NCBI RefSeq assembly: GCF_002243645.1 | Contig: NZ_CP017704.1 | Location: 1,465,501 to 1,529,500 of the forward strand | Origin: Peribacillus simplex NBRC 15720 = DSM 1321 | Lineage (GTDB): Bacteria > Bacillota > Bacilli > Bacillales > DSM-1321 | Length of the DNA: 64,000 nucleotides | Direction of reading: 5' to 3' | In this document: piece by piece, positions 27,530 to 35,929 of the stretch | Layout of the letters: each line of letters opens with the position of its first letter | Position numbering within the stretch: the first letter of the stretch is position 1 | Notes under the pieces: generated by a model | What the model was told of the DNA's origin: nothing | Databases searched by the model: none | The model's input: only the letters and a program-made list of their open reading frames with translations | Position numbers and translations under genes: made by a program

Positions 27530-28834
27530 TCATACAGCTGTAGTGCTAGATACTTCTGGAACTAGATTTCGTTTCGGTCGTATTCCGATACAGGCAGTGA
27601 GGCCAAAAACGAACAAAAGTCCTGCACACATGAAAAAGGAATATTGGAAACCAGCTGCTGCCGACACGGATTTTTCCACGAATAGCCCTGTTATATATGG
27701 ACCCACAATCCCTCCCAATGAGGCAATGGCCATGAACCACCCTTGAATTTTCCCTTGATGCCTTTTGGAGATAAGATTGACTAACAAAGTCGGTCCGAGA
27801 ATTAAGGTGATGCATCCAAATGTCAATCCTAAAGAAAGCAGCCCGACAGCCAGGATATCAGAAGAAACCATGGTTCCAAGGATATAGCATACAGATCCTG
27901 CTATCATGACCGGCCCGAGTACGAATACCCTGGAACGGATGATACTATTCGTCTTACTGTACAGCCTATCCGATACAAAGGAAAAGAATAACTGAGAGAG
28001 AGTGATTAAAATCCATGGAACTGTTACTGCAAAGCTTAATTGAGCTTCACTGATTTGCCTGACATTAGCCAAGTAATTTGGCAACCAGTTCAATCCAAAG
28101 GTATAAGACCAGTATGTTGCAAAACCACAGAGCGCGATGAAAAGGAAGTTTTTTGAAAATAATGAAAATATGAATCTAGTTTCCTTTTCCTTTTCTTCCT
28201 CATCCGCTTCAAGTGTTTTGGATGCGGCGGCAGATGAATCCTTCACTTCCGGTTGTTCCTTGCTGAACTTCAACCAGATGAGCACCCAAATTACACCCAC
28301 AACGGCAGTGGCAATGAACCCGCTTCGCCATCCGAAGCTTTGCATGATATACATCAAGACGGGAGCTGAAATGGCCACACCCAATGGTCCTCCTATCGAA
28401 ACGAGCGTCAACCCAAAACTAAGCTTTTGTTTAGGCAGCCATTTAGAGGCGGAAGTCATGGCCAGCGAATAGGCCGGACCTTCCCCGGCCCCTAGAATGA
28501 GTCTGGTTGCCAATAATAATGGGAGACTATAAACAAAAAAAGTAGAGAATTGGACTATAGCCCATATTACGGCAATCATTGTGATGACACGCTTGGCACC
28601 TGTTTTATCCGATAAAGCACCCATCAAAATGGCTGATACAGAATATAACCAAAAGAACACACTACCCACTAATCCCCATTGCGTAGGCGTGATCTTTAAC
28701 TCATCAATGATCTGAACGGAAGCAAACCCAATAATGGCTTTGTCCACGTTACTGATGACGGTCAAGAAAAACAAAAGGATGATCATAATCCACCCTTGCT
28801 TTGAAATGACGCCTTGCTTTTGAATAGAATCCAT
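27530..28834 (-). CDS. MFS transporter, anion:cation symporter type; last gene of the catabolic operon
   Basis: 434 residues, 12 membrane segments, with the ACS-family start KQGWIMIILLFFLTVISNVDK (first part) and GALSDKTGAKR in loop 2-3, motif C-like GGPLGVAISAPVL. ACS members import organic acids. It is last in the minus-strand operon of acyl-CoA ligase and beta-oxidation genes, so it is the likely importer of that acid. Central loop charged (KTLEADEEEKEKE). Binding site AGAGGG ten bases before the ATG. Confidence 0.85.
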   Translation of the reverse strand: MDSIQKQGVISKQGWIMIILLFFLTVISNVDKAIIGFASVQIIDELKITPTQWGLVGSVFFWLYSVSAILMGALSDKTGAKRVITMIAVIWAIVQFSTFFVYSLPLLLATRLILGAGEGPAYSLAMTSASKWLPKQKLSFGLTLVSIGGPLGVAISAPVLMYIMQSFGWRSGFIATAVVGVIWVLIWLKFSKEQPEVKDSSAAASKTLEADEEEKEKETRFIFSLFSKNFLFIALCGFATYWSYTFGLNWLPNYLANVRQISEAQLSFAVTVPWILITLSQLFFSFVSDRLYSKTNSIIRSRVFVLGPVMIAGSVCYILGTMVSSDILAVGLLSLGLTFGCITLILGPTLLVNLISKRHQGKIQGWFMAIASLGGIVGPYITGLFVEKSVSAAAGFQYSFFMCAGLLFVFGLTACIGIRPKRNLVPEVSSTTAV

Positions 28835-28862
28835 ACCATGATCGCCCTCTTCCGGCTTTTAT

Positions 28863-29300
28863 CTAAATAGCACTTCGTTCTTGTTCAATTACATCATCAC
28901 ATGATAATAATTCCCGAATTTCCTTTGGTATCGGCTGAGCAGATATCCCATCGTCCCCTTTAAAAACCCAACCACGGAGTTCATAACCATTACTGACCCT
29001 TTCACCATCCAGGTATATTTCATGATTGAATTGAATGGTTTTTGCACTCATTTTTCCCACAGTCGTCTTAATGACTATCCTTTGTTCATCATGAAGCGGT
29101 TTTTCGAACGTACAACGCACATCGATCAACGGCAGAATAATATTCTTTTCCTTTGTTAAGTGCGATAAGGGCAAGTTCATCTCACGGAAAAATCGATGGG
29201 TTGCATTATCGAACCACTTTAGATAATTAGGAAAATAAACAATGCCCGCACCATCCGTCTCCCCGAATTCGATGATGACTTCATATTCATTTTCCCTCAT
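28863..29300 (-). CDS. Acyl-CoA thioesterase (4-hydroxybenzoyl-CoA thioesterase/YbgC-like hotdog)
   Basis: 145-residue hotdog-fold enzyme. The active-site aspartate region IEFGETDGAGIVYFPNYLKWFD corresponds to the D-x-D-GxxxxxxY motif (here TDGAGIVYFPNY, with E/D variation), followed by a helix THRFFREMNLP. Hydrolyses an acyl-CoA to acid and CoA. In the operon it sits between the CoA ligase and the importer, perhaps releasing CoA from a dead-end or aromatic acyl-CoA. Confidence 0.82.
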   Translation of the reverse strand: MRENEYEVIIEFGETDGAGIVYFPNYLKWFDNATHRFFREMNLPLSHLTKEKNIILPLIDVRCTFEKPLHDEQRIVIKTTVGKMSAKTIQFNHEIYLDGERVSNGYELRGWVFKGDDGISAQPIPKEIRELLSCDDVIEQERSAI

Positions 29301-29319
29301 ACTCTTTCCTCCTTCTTTC

Positions 29320-30906
29320 TTACCGTAATTCTTCTTTAAGCTCTGATTTAATTTTCCTAATCAATTCCCGTTTCAATATTTTCCCTGATGATGTCATAGG
29401 GAGCTCATCTAAAAAGACAAATTTGTTCGGGACCTTATAGGAAACGAGTTTCTCTTCGGCAAAACTTCTCATTTCCTCCTCTGATGCTCGTTTACCTGGT
29501 CTCAGCCGGATCACCGCACATGTGATTTCACCAAGGACTGTATCCGGTAAACCGATGATGGCCGCCTCCATTACATTAGGGTGTTGATAATAGACTTCTT
29601 CAACCTCACGCGGATAGATATTGTATCCCCCACGGATGATCAATTCCTTTTTCCGCCCGACAATACGTATATATCCGGCATCATCCATCGTCGCCAGATC
29701 CCCCGTATAAAACCACCCATGTTCATCCTTGGACTTTCTTGTTTCTTCCTCCATCCGGAAGTAACCCTTCATCAAACCTGGACTTTTGCATGCAAGTTCC
29801 CCGACTGTGCCTGGCGGGACCTCTTCCCGGTTCTCATTCACAATCTTCACTTCAGCACCAGGCATCGCCCTGCCAACCGTTTCGGCCCTTAGAAGATCAT
29901 CATCCTCAAAATTCGTCATAGTTAAACTGGCCGATGTTTCCGTCATGCCATACGCCACCAAGATATTGCATTTCATCTCAATCTTGATCCGACGGAGGAT
30001 TTCAATCGGGCAAGGTGCAGCAGCCATTTCCCCCGTCCGTAAGCTCGATAGATCATATGAAGGAAATTTAGGGTGATTCAATTCGAGGATGAACATGGTA
30101 GGCACTCCAGGATGAACGGTCACCTTTTCATGTTGAATGAACTCCAATGCCTTCTCGGCTTTGAATCTTTCCATTAAAACGAGTCTTCCCCGACAGGTAA
30201 TGGATCGCAACATGAGCATCAAGCCCATGATATGGAATAATGGTACAGGAATTAAAAATACATCTTCAGGACTGCACTCCATTTTGTTTGCTGCTGTCCT
30301 CGATATGCTCACCATGTTCCCATTGGCCAGCATGACGCCCTTTGGATTTCCAGTCGTTCCGGAAGTATAAAGAATTACACAGATGTCGTCTTTTCCAACC
30401 TCAGTTTTCACTACCGCTTGACTACTTCTTCCTAATTGAATTAATTGATCATAATTGTTAATGGAATCTTGTTGAAAACGGACGGAGATCAGTTGTTTCA
30501 ATGTGGGGATATTCTTTTGGGCTTCCATCAATTGCGAAAGCTGATCGACTTTTCCAATCGCATTAGTGAAAAAAACAGCTTTCGCACCCGAATTTTCTAA
30601 AATATATATGATTTCATTTTTGCGATAATCTATATTTAAGGGGATCAGGATTGCTCCGATTTTAGATAATGCCATGAAAATGATCATGAATTCATTCCAA
30701 TTCGGTAAACAGACAGCAACCCGATCTTCTTTTTCAATCCCACTCCAGATCAACCCAGAGGCCAATAAATCAGCCTCAGCATCAATTTCACCGTAAGTAA
30801 GACGTTTTTCTCCATCATATATAGCTTCTTTTTCAGGAGTGTTCAAAACTGCATGTTTAAAGACCTGTGATACTGTACAAGCATCCCCTTCAAACTGATT
30901 GGCCAT
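29320..30906 (-). CDS. Acyl-CoA ligase (class I adenylate-forming enzyme)
   Basis: 528 residues. Activates a carboxylic acid with ATP and CoA. AMP-binding P-loop ILYTSGTTGNPKGVMLANG, A5-like YGMTETSASLT, A7 GWFYTGDLATMDDAGYIRIVGR, and the catalytic C-terminal lysine in MTSSGKILKRELIRK. Start ATG at 30906 begins homologous sequence; the open frame to 30990 overlaps the thiolase. Substrate unknown: size and the partners suggest a medium-chain or aryl-alkanoic acid rather than a long-chain fatty acid. Fifth of seven genes in the operon. Confidence 0.87.
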   Translation of the reverse strand: MANQFEGDACTVSQVFKHAVLNTPEKEAIYDGEKRLTYGEIDAEADLLASGLIWSGIEKEDRVAVCLPNWNEFMIIFMALSKIGAILIPLNIDYRKNEIIYILENSGAKAVFFTNAIGKVDQLSQLMEAQKNIPTLKQLISVRFQQDSINNYDQLIQLGRSSQAVVKTEVGKDDICVILYTSGTTGNPKGVMLANGNMVSISRTAANKMECSPEDVFLIPVPLFHIMGLMLMLRSITCRGRLVLMERFKAEKALEFIQHEKVTVHPGVPTMFILELNHPKFPSYDLSSLRTGEMAAAPCPIEILRRIKIEMKCNILVAYGMTETSASLTMTNFEDDDLLRAETVGRAMPGAEVKIVNENREEVPPGTVGELACKSPGLMKGYFRMEEETRKSKDEHGWFYTGDLATMDDAGYIRIVGRKKELIIRGGYNIYPREVEEVYYQHPNVMEAAIIGLPDTVLGEITCAVIRLRPGKRASEEEMRSFAEEKLVSYKVPNKFVFLDELPMTSSGKILKRELIRKIKSELKEELR

Positions 30907-30938
30907 CAAATGCCTGCCCCCTTCCCTAACTGAATGAT

Positions 30939-32123
30939 TCACTGAATCGCTTCCCAGATTGCAGCGATGCCTTGGCCTCCACCTATGCACAGGGAAGAGA
31001 CACCATATTTTTTCCCTCGTCTTTGCAATTCATAAATCAAGGATAGTGAAATGCGTGCACCGCTTGCCCCTAGCGGATGCCCTAACGCTACTGCACCTCC
31101 ATTGACATTTCCGATTTCCGGGTCAAAATCCAGCAGTTTTTGACACCCAAGATATTGTGCAGCAAATGCTTCGTTTATTTCCACCAGATCGAGATCTTTA
31201 GTTTTCATACCCACTTTTGAAAGCGCTTGCTTGACGGCCGTAACCGGACCCAGTCCCATGAATTTTGGATCTACCCCGGAAATCCCATAGGAAACGAGGC
31301 GGGCTAGCGGCTTTAGGTTATTTTTTTCAGCGTAATCCGAAGATGTCAGGATCACTGCTGCCGCTCCATCATTGATCCCGCTTGCATTTGCTGCAGTAAC
31401 GACCCCATTATCTTTAAACCGTGCCTTCAACTTGGAAAGTTTGTCATAAGTTGATTCCCTAGGATGTTCATCACGGTCAATCCACATTTCACCTTTTCTC
31501 GTTTTAATCGCTACAGGCGTAATTTCCTTTCCAAAATATCCTTTCTCAATGGCTGCTAATGCCCGCTCATTACTTCTTACAGCAAACTCGTCACAACTCT
31601 CTCTTGTTATTCCGTATTCTGCGGCAATATTCTCTGCCGTGATCGACATTGTACAATCCCCGTATGGATCATAGAGGGACTCCCATAGAAAATCAGCCAT
31701 TGGCGCTTGTCCAAGAGGAATACCGAATCGTGCACCGCGGATAACATGGGGGATTTGGCTCATATTTTCCGCACCGCCAGCAAGTGCTACATGAGATTCC
31801 CCAAGCCTTATTGATTGGGCAGCCGATACAATGGCCTGCAATCCAGAACCGCATAAACGATTGACGGTAAGCCCTGGCGTCGACTGGGGAATACCGGATT
31901 TCAATCCGATGTGCCTGCCAAGGAATACAGCGTCCCCGCTTGATTGGATAACATTGCCCATCACGACTTGGTCAACTTCTTCAGGGCTGATCCCTGAACG
32001 TGACAATGCTTCTTTGGTAGCTGTCACACCAAGATCAATGGCCGAAATATCTTTGAAAGAACCTCCAAATTCAGTGAATGCCGTTCTTGCTCCTTCTATT
32101 AATACGATATCGTTTCCTGCCAT
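30939..32123 (-). CDS. Acetyl-CoA C-acyltransferase (thiolase)
   Basis: 394 residues, normal thiolase length. Nucleophile Cys in [16 protein letters not shown], catalytic His in [16 protein letters not shown], and second Cys in SLCIGGGQGIAAIW. Cleaves the 3-ketoacyl-CoA made by the dehydrogenase encoded two genes upstream, giving acetyl-CoA. Part of the seven-gene operon; a second thiolase (paaJ) lies at 57166-58374. Confidence 0.92.
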   Translation of the reverse strand: MAGNDIVLIEGARTAFTEFGGSFKDISAIDLGVTATKEALSRSGISPEEVDQVVMGNVIQSSGDAVFLGRHIGLKSGIPQSTPGLTVNRLCGSGLQAIVSAAQSIRLGESHVALAGGAENMSQIPHVIRGARFGIPLGQAPMADFLWESLYDPYGDCTMSITAENIAAEYGITRESCDEFAVRSNERALAAIEKGYFGKEITPVAIKTRKGEMWIDRDEHPRESTYDKLSKLKARFKDNGVVTAANASGINDGAAAVILTSSDYAEKNNLKPLARLVSYGISGVDPKFMGLGPVTAVKQALSKVGMKTKDLDLVEINEAFAAQYLGCQKLLDFDPEIGNVNGGAVALGHPLGASGARISLSLIYELQRRGKKYGVSSLCIGGGQGIAAIWEAIQ

Positions 32124-32166
32124 GTTTCAAATCCTCCCTTTAACCTATACTAAAGCTCCCATTTCA

Positions 32167-32940
32167 TCAATTGAAATTAGCTTTTCTTTTTTCTGCGAAC
32201 GCCTGCATGCCTTCATTACGGTCAGGAGATGCAAATGCATTCCCAAAGCATGCCAATTCTATATCCAATGCCGTATCTAAATCTGTATTGGCACCTGCAT
32301 TGACTGCCTTCTTCATCATTTTCATAGCCATAGATGGTTTTCCAGCCAATTTGACTGCCCATTCTTTCGCTTCCGCCAACAGTTGATTTGCAGGAACGAC
32401 CTTATTAACAAAACCAAGTTCATATGCTCTATCACCAGAGAACATTTCGCCCAAGTATAAAATTTCCTTAGCCGCCTTTTGGCCAACCAAACGTTGGAAA
32501 CGCTGAGTTCCGCCGCCACCTGGAATAATCCCAAGATTAATTTCCGGAAACCCGAATTTCGTCCGATCTGAACAAATGATCAAGTCACAGGCAAGTGCAA
32601 GCTCCGCACCTCCGCCTAAAGCCAGCCCATTCACGGCTGCAATTACCGGTTTTGACAACCTTTCCATTTTTCCGAACGCCTCACGAGAAATTTCATTATT
32701 CTGGAGAATCTCCATTTCCGACAGATCCATCATTTCTTTAATGTCAGCACCGGCTGCAAATGATCGATCACCGCTGCCTGTAATGATGACTGCTCTTACC
32801 CTGTTGTCACGATCCAATTGATCCATCAGCAAGGAAAGTTCTTTAAAAGATTGCCAGTTTAGTGGATTATGAGGGGGCCTATTCAAATATATGGTGGCTA
32901 CCCCCAGCTCAATTTCATATTTTAGCACTTCCAGCTCCAT
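32167..32940 (-). CDS. Enoyl-CoA hydratase (crotonase family)
   Basis: 257 residues. Oxyanion-hole segments FAAGADIKEM and NGLALGGGAELALACD, and catalytic region FPEINLGIIPGGGGTQRF (both acid residues of the hydratase type seem kept). Hydrates the 2-enoyl-CoA from the acyl-CoA dehydrogenase. ATG at 32940 has GGGGG eight bases upstream; earlier ATGs overlap the dehydrogenase gene. Operon member. Confidence 0.9.
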   Translation of the reverse strand: MELEVLKYEIELGVATIYLNRPPHNPLNWQSFKELSLLMDQLDRDNRVRAVIITGSGDRSFAAGADIKEMMDLSEMEILQNNEISREAFGKMERLSKPVIAAVNGLALGGGAELALACDLIICSDRTKFGFPEINLGIIPGGGGTQRFQRLVGQKAAKEILYLGEMFSGDRAYELGFVNKVVPANQLLAEAKEWAVKLAGKPSMAMKMMKKAVNAGANTDLDTALDIELACFGNAFASPDRNEGMQAFAEKRKANFN

Positions 32941-32953
32941 ATTCATTGCCCCC

Positions 32954-33814
32954 TCACTTTTTGTCATGGTCATAGAATCCTGCACCTGCCTTTTTCCCTG
33001 TACGTCCGCTATTCACGATTTGACGGATTAGTTGCGGAGCGGCAAAACGCCCATCCTTAAATTCATCGTAAAAATAATCCATGACATGTAAACCAATATC
33101 GACACCGGCAAAATCCTGCAATTCAAAAGGACCCATCGGATAATTCAAACCCAATTTAACGGCTTTATCGATATCTTCATAAGAAGCCACCCCTTCTTCA
33201 GCCAATTTGATTGCTTCGATGAATTGCGGAATCATGATTCTATTCACGATGAATCCAGGTGAATCTTTTTTAACCTCGATTGGTTCTTTTCCAAATGCCC
33301 TAGAAAGTTCCATTAGTTTCGAAACGGTATCATCGCTCGTATTATAGCCACGGACCACTTCCACTAATTTCATGATTTGTGCCGGGTTAAAGAAATGCAT
33401 ACCCGCTACCTTATCAGGCCGCTTGGTAGCTCCTGCAATGACCGTGATCGACATCGATGAAGTATTGGTGGCAATTATCGCCTCTTTGCCAAGAACTTTA
33501 TCCAACTGGGAAAATATTTCTTTCTTCGCTTCCAAATTCTCAATGATGGCTTCGATGACAAAGTTGGCATCCTTTAAATCTTCCAAATCAGTCGTTTTCT
33601 TGATTCTACCCAGCACTTCCGGCTTTCGCTCTTCCTTCATCTTGCCTCTGGCTACGCTTTTATCCATGAACGTTTCCATTCTATTGATAGCTTGATCCAA
33701 AAATCTATCTTCTACATCACATAGTATTACTTTGAAACCTGATAGAGCTGCTTGATGTGCGATTCCGCCTCCCATTGTGCCCGATCCCACAACACCGATA
33801 ATCGTTTCAGTCAT
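32954..33814 (-). CDS. 3-hydroxyacyl-CoA (3-hydroxybutyryl-CoA type) dehydrogenase
   Basis: 286 residues, stand-alone HBD type. NAD-binding GVVGSGTMGGGIAHQAA, then NTSSMSIT, GMHFFNPAQIMKLVEV with the catalytic His, SPGFIVNRI, and C-terminal domain [18 protein letters not shown]. Oxidises 3-hydroxyacyl-CoA to 3-ketoacyl-CoA. Ends 13 bases before the hydratase start, second gene of the operon. Confidence 0.92.
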   Translation of the reverse strand: MTETIIGVVGSGTMGGGIAHQAALSGFKVILCDVEDRFLDQAINRMETFMDKSVARGKMKEERKPEVLGRIKKTTDLEDLKDANFVIEAIIENLEAKKEIFSQLDKVLGKEAIIATNTSSMSITVIAGATKRPDKVAGMHFFNPAQIMKLVEVVRGYNTSDDTVSKLMELSRAFGKEPIEVKKDSPGFIVNRIMIPQFIEAIKLAEEGVASYEDIDKAVKLGLNYPMGPFELQDFAGVDIGLHVMDYFYDEFKDGRFAAPQLIRQIVNSGRTGKKAGAGFYDHDKK

Positions 33815-33836
33815 ATTACTTTTCCTCCTCTTTAAA

Positions 33837-34973
33837 TTAACTTAGTATCTCTTTTGCAATGATGACACGTTGAATTTGATTGGTACCTTCATAAATTTGC
33901 ATGATTTTTGCATCACGGAAGTACTTCTCTACCGGATATTCCCGAATGAACCCGTAGCCGCCATGAATCTGCACCGCATCCTCAGCTACTCTCATGGCAG
34001 TATCAGCAGCGAAACATTTAGCGAAAGAAGCATGCTTCGCTGAAGGTACTCCACTTTCTAATAGAAATACGGATTTATGAACCAATAATCTAGATGCTTC
34101 GATGGTCATCGCCATATCCGCAAGCATGAATTGGATGGATTGAAAATTCGCAATCGGCTTTTTGAATTGTTTTCTTTCCTTCGCATAATTTAAAGCGCTT
34201 TCATATGCTCCCTGAGCAATTCCCACTGCTTGGGCACCAACCATCGGCCTTGCAAAGGAAAGAGCCTTCATGAAAATCTTAAAACCTTGTCCCTCTTCTC
34301 CAATTCGATTTTCAAAAGGTACAAAGACATCATCAAAGATAACCGAAGCCGTATTGGATGCTCTAAGGCCCATTTTCTTTTCCTTTTCACCGACTGTAAT
34401 ACCTTCAGAATCCCTTTCGACAACCAAAGCGGTAAAAGAAGTTTCCCCATTTCCAAGTGTCTGCTTGGCAAGTACCACATAGAAATGGGCAAAGCTTGCA
34501 TTGGTGATGAAACACTTTTCCCCATTTAATAGATAACCGCCGTCCTTGCTTACAATAGTCGATGACATGCCAGATACGTCACTGCCTGCACCCGGTTCAG
34601 TTAAGGCGAAAGAAGCATATTGCCCTTCCTGTGTTAATCGTTTCAAATATTTTTGCTTAAGGGCTTCATCCCCTCCAACTAAAATTGGGTAAGAAGAAAG
34701 GGAATTGGCTTCCAATGAAGTTGCTATGCCAGCACAGCCTCTTGCTATTTCTTCAACGATTAAGGCATGTGATAATTTATCGATACCTGGACCGCCGTAT
34801 TCTTCAGGAATCGAAAGATTGAATAATCCGCACTCCCTCAACTTGTTCATGATATCCACCGGAAATGCCTCTTTTTCATCGAACTCCCTTGCCAGTGGGA
34901 TGATTTCAGCATTCACTACATCTCTTGCCATAGATACAATCGCTTGCTGGTCGTCGGTTAAGTTGAAATCCAT
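33837..34973 (-). CDS. Acyl-CoA dehydrogenase; first gene of the catabolic operon
   Basis: 378-residue FAD enzyme of normal length. FAD/substrate signature FALTEPGAGSDVSGMSS, EKCFITNASFAHFYVV, RKQFKKPIANFQSIQFMLAD, and the catalytic glutamate in QIYEGTNQIQRVIIAKEIL. Introduces the alpha-beta double bond and passes electrons to ETF. AGGAGG precedes the ATG. Preceded by a candidate promoter and two inverted repeats (35053-35103), so transcription of the whole operon starts here. Confidence 0.93.
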   Translation of the reverse strand: MDFNLTDDQQAIVSMARDVVNAEIIPLAREFDEKEAFPVDIMNKLRECGLFNLSIPEEYGGPGIDKLSHALIVEEIARGCAGIATSLEANSLSSYPILVGGDEALKQKYLKRLTQEGQYASFALTEPGAGSDVSGMSSTIVSKDGGYLLNGEKCFITNASFAHFYVVLAKQTLGNGETSFTALVVERDSEGITVGEKEKKMGLRASNTASVIFDDVFVPFENRIGEEGQGFKIFMKALSFARPMVGAQAVGIAQGAYESALNYAKERKQFKKPIANFQSIQFMLADMAMTIEASRLLVHKSVFLLESGVPSAKHASFAKCFAADTAMRVAEDAVQIHGGYGFIREYPVEKYFRDAKIMQIYEGTNQIQRVIIAKEILS

Positions 34974-35022
34974 AGCCGTCCTCCTAATTGACAGAATATT
35001 AATTTTATTACCTGATATTTGT

Positions 35023-35028
35023 CATTAT
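35023..35028 (-). promoter_or_regulatory. Probable -10 element of the catabolic operon
   Basis: TATAAT on the minus strand. The hexamer 17 bases upstream (TATAAC) is a poor -35, as expected for a promoter needing an activator. Confidence 0.45.
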
Positions 35029-35052
35029 ATATCCATGGTTTCCCAAGTTATA

Positions 35053-35103
35053 GGTACATAGCGTACCAAAAGGGTCTCTTCCATTCGTACTTTTTGTACG
35101 AAT
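35053..35103. promoter_or_regulatory. Tandem GTAC-N5-GTAC inverted repeats, probable operators
   Basis: GGTAC-ATAGC-GTACC (35053-35067) and ATTCGTAC-TTTTT-GTACGAAT (35083-35103). Each is a perfect inverted repeat with GTAC half-sites five bases apart; the two copies are 33 bp apart, about three helical turns. They lie about 44 and 77 bases before the predicted transcript start of the acyl-CoA dehydrogenase operon. Likely ligand: the PucR-type protein encoded at 35930-38143, or an acyl-CoA-sensing TetR protein encoded elsewhere. Confidence 0.65.
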
Positions 35104-35349
35104 CGATTACAAACCATTTGTCTTATTCACTAATTTCCCAAAATTAGAGTTCAATAATGTAATATACCTAGCAACTATAAAAGTACCCGTTTCAAATCTT
35201 TCTTCTCGATTTTCCGTCTATATTTTAGACAACCCTGCAGATTCTTGATGAAACTTTTGAATAAAAGGTGAAGGTTGGCCAAAGCCATAAACTGATAAGT
35301 ATTTTTTCTGCACTTCATCACGCATTAAATTTTATGTTAAGATTATTTT

Positions 35350-35430
35350 AGGCAAATTTTATGAAAGTAAAAGACGCAAAGCCACGGGCCTAAACCAACA
35401 ACTTAGTTGTCATGGCAGCCGGGCTGCCAA
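35350..35430 (+). ncRNA. c-di-GMP-I riboswitch (GEMM-I)
   Basis: The aptamer core is intact: GGCAAA, a hairpin closed by a GAAA tetraloop (TTTTATGAAAGTAAAA), ACGCAAAGCCACGGGCCTAA, a small CAAC/GTTG hairpin, then ATGGCAGCCGGGCTGCC (tetraloop-receptor arm). This matches the GEMM-I consensus, whose members bind cyclic di-GMP. It is followed about 80 bases later by a strong binding site and the 64-residue protein gene at 35513, which it most probably controls. Confidence 0.92.
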
Positions 35431-35512
35431 GATTTTTCTTGAATGGATCACTTTATTATCAATTTCTTGCCCCTTTTTAATTTGCCTGAAATTAAAACAA
35501 GGAGGGTTATAT

Positions 35513-35707
35513 ATGTTCTTTCCAACCATTTATTCAGCTACTACGGATGAGAGACACATAGTTAAAGATAAAAATACTTGTGCATGCGGCACAAGATATA
35601 ATGTATTCGCAATGTTGACCAGAAGCGACCTTCGAAAGATCAGGTTCAAGCATTATAAAGAAGTTACATGTCCTTTATGTAAATCCAGTATCATTGATAA
35701 GGAATAG
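35513..35707 (+). CDS. Hypothetical 64-residue four-cysteine protein controlled by c-di-GMP riboswitch
   Basis: Binding site AAGGAGGG lies six bases before the ATG. The protein has CACG at residues 23-26 and CPLC near residue 53, spaced like a zinc ribbon (C-x-C ... C-x2-C), between basic, Arg/Lys-rich segments (RSDLRKIRFKHYKEV). No membrane segment or signal peptide. No known family recognised. The only gene downstream of the riboswitch before a terminator-like hairpin region, hence likely tied to the sessile/motile or sporulation switch; function is not known. Confidence 0.75.
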   Translation: MFFPTIYSATTDERHIVKDKNTCACGTRYNVFAMLTRSDLRKIRFKHYKEVTCPLCKSSIIDKE

Positions 35708-35874
35708 CCTCTTAACACCGGGAGGGTTCCTACTCCCAAACTTTGATAGAGCTGGCCTTTTCACCCTCACCACTTCCATGTATGTTGTAAAGGGAAGTTA
35801 TTGTTCCGGTAAACAAAAGCCATCTTCCCATGCCTCCTTATGCTGACCCAGATTACACACAAAATCGACATAAA

Positions 35875-35897
35875 AAAAGACCCTTTCAAGGTCTTTT
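35875..35897. terminator. Bidirectional terminator
   Basis: AAAAGACC-CTTTCAA-GGTCTTTT with A- and T-runs, between the riboswitch gene and the converging PucR-type gene. Confidence 0.8.
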
Positions 35898-35929
35898 GTC
35901 ATTGCTTTGTAAAGTTAATGAGCGGCGGA

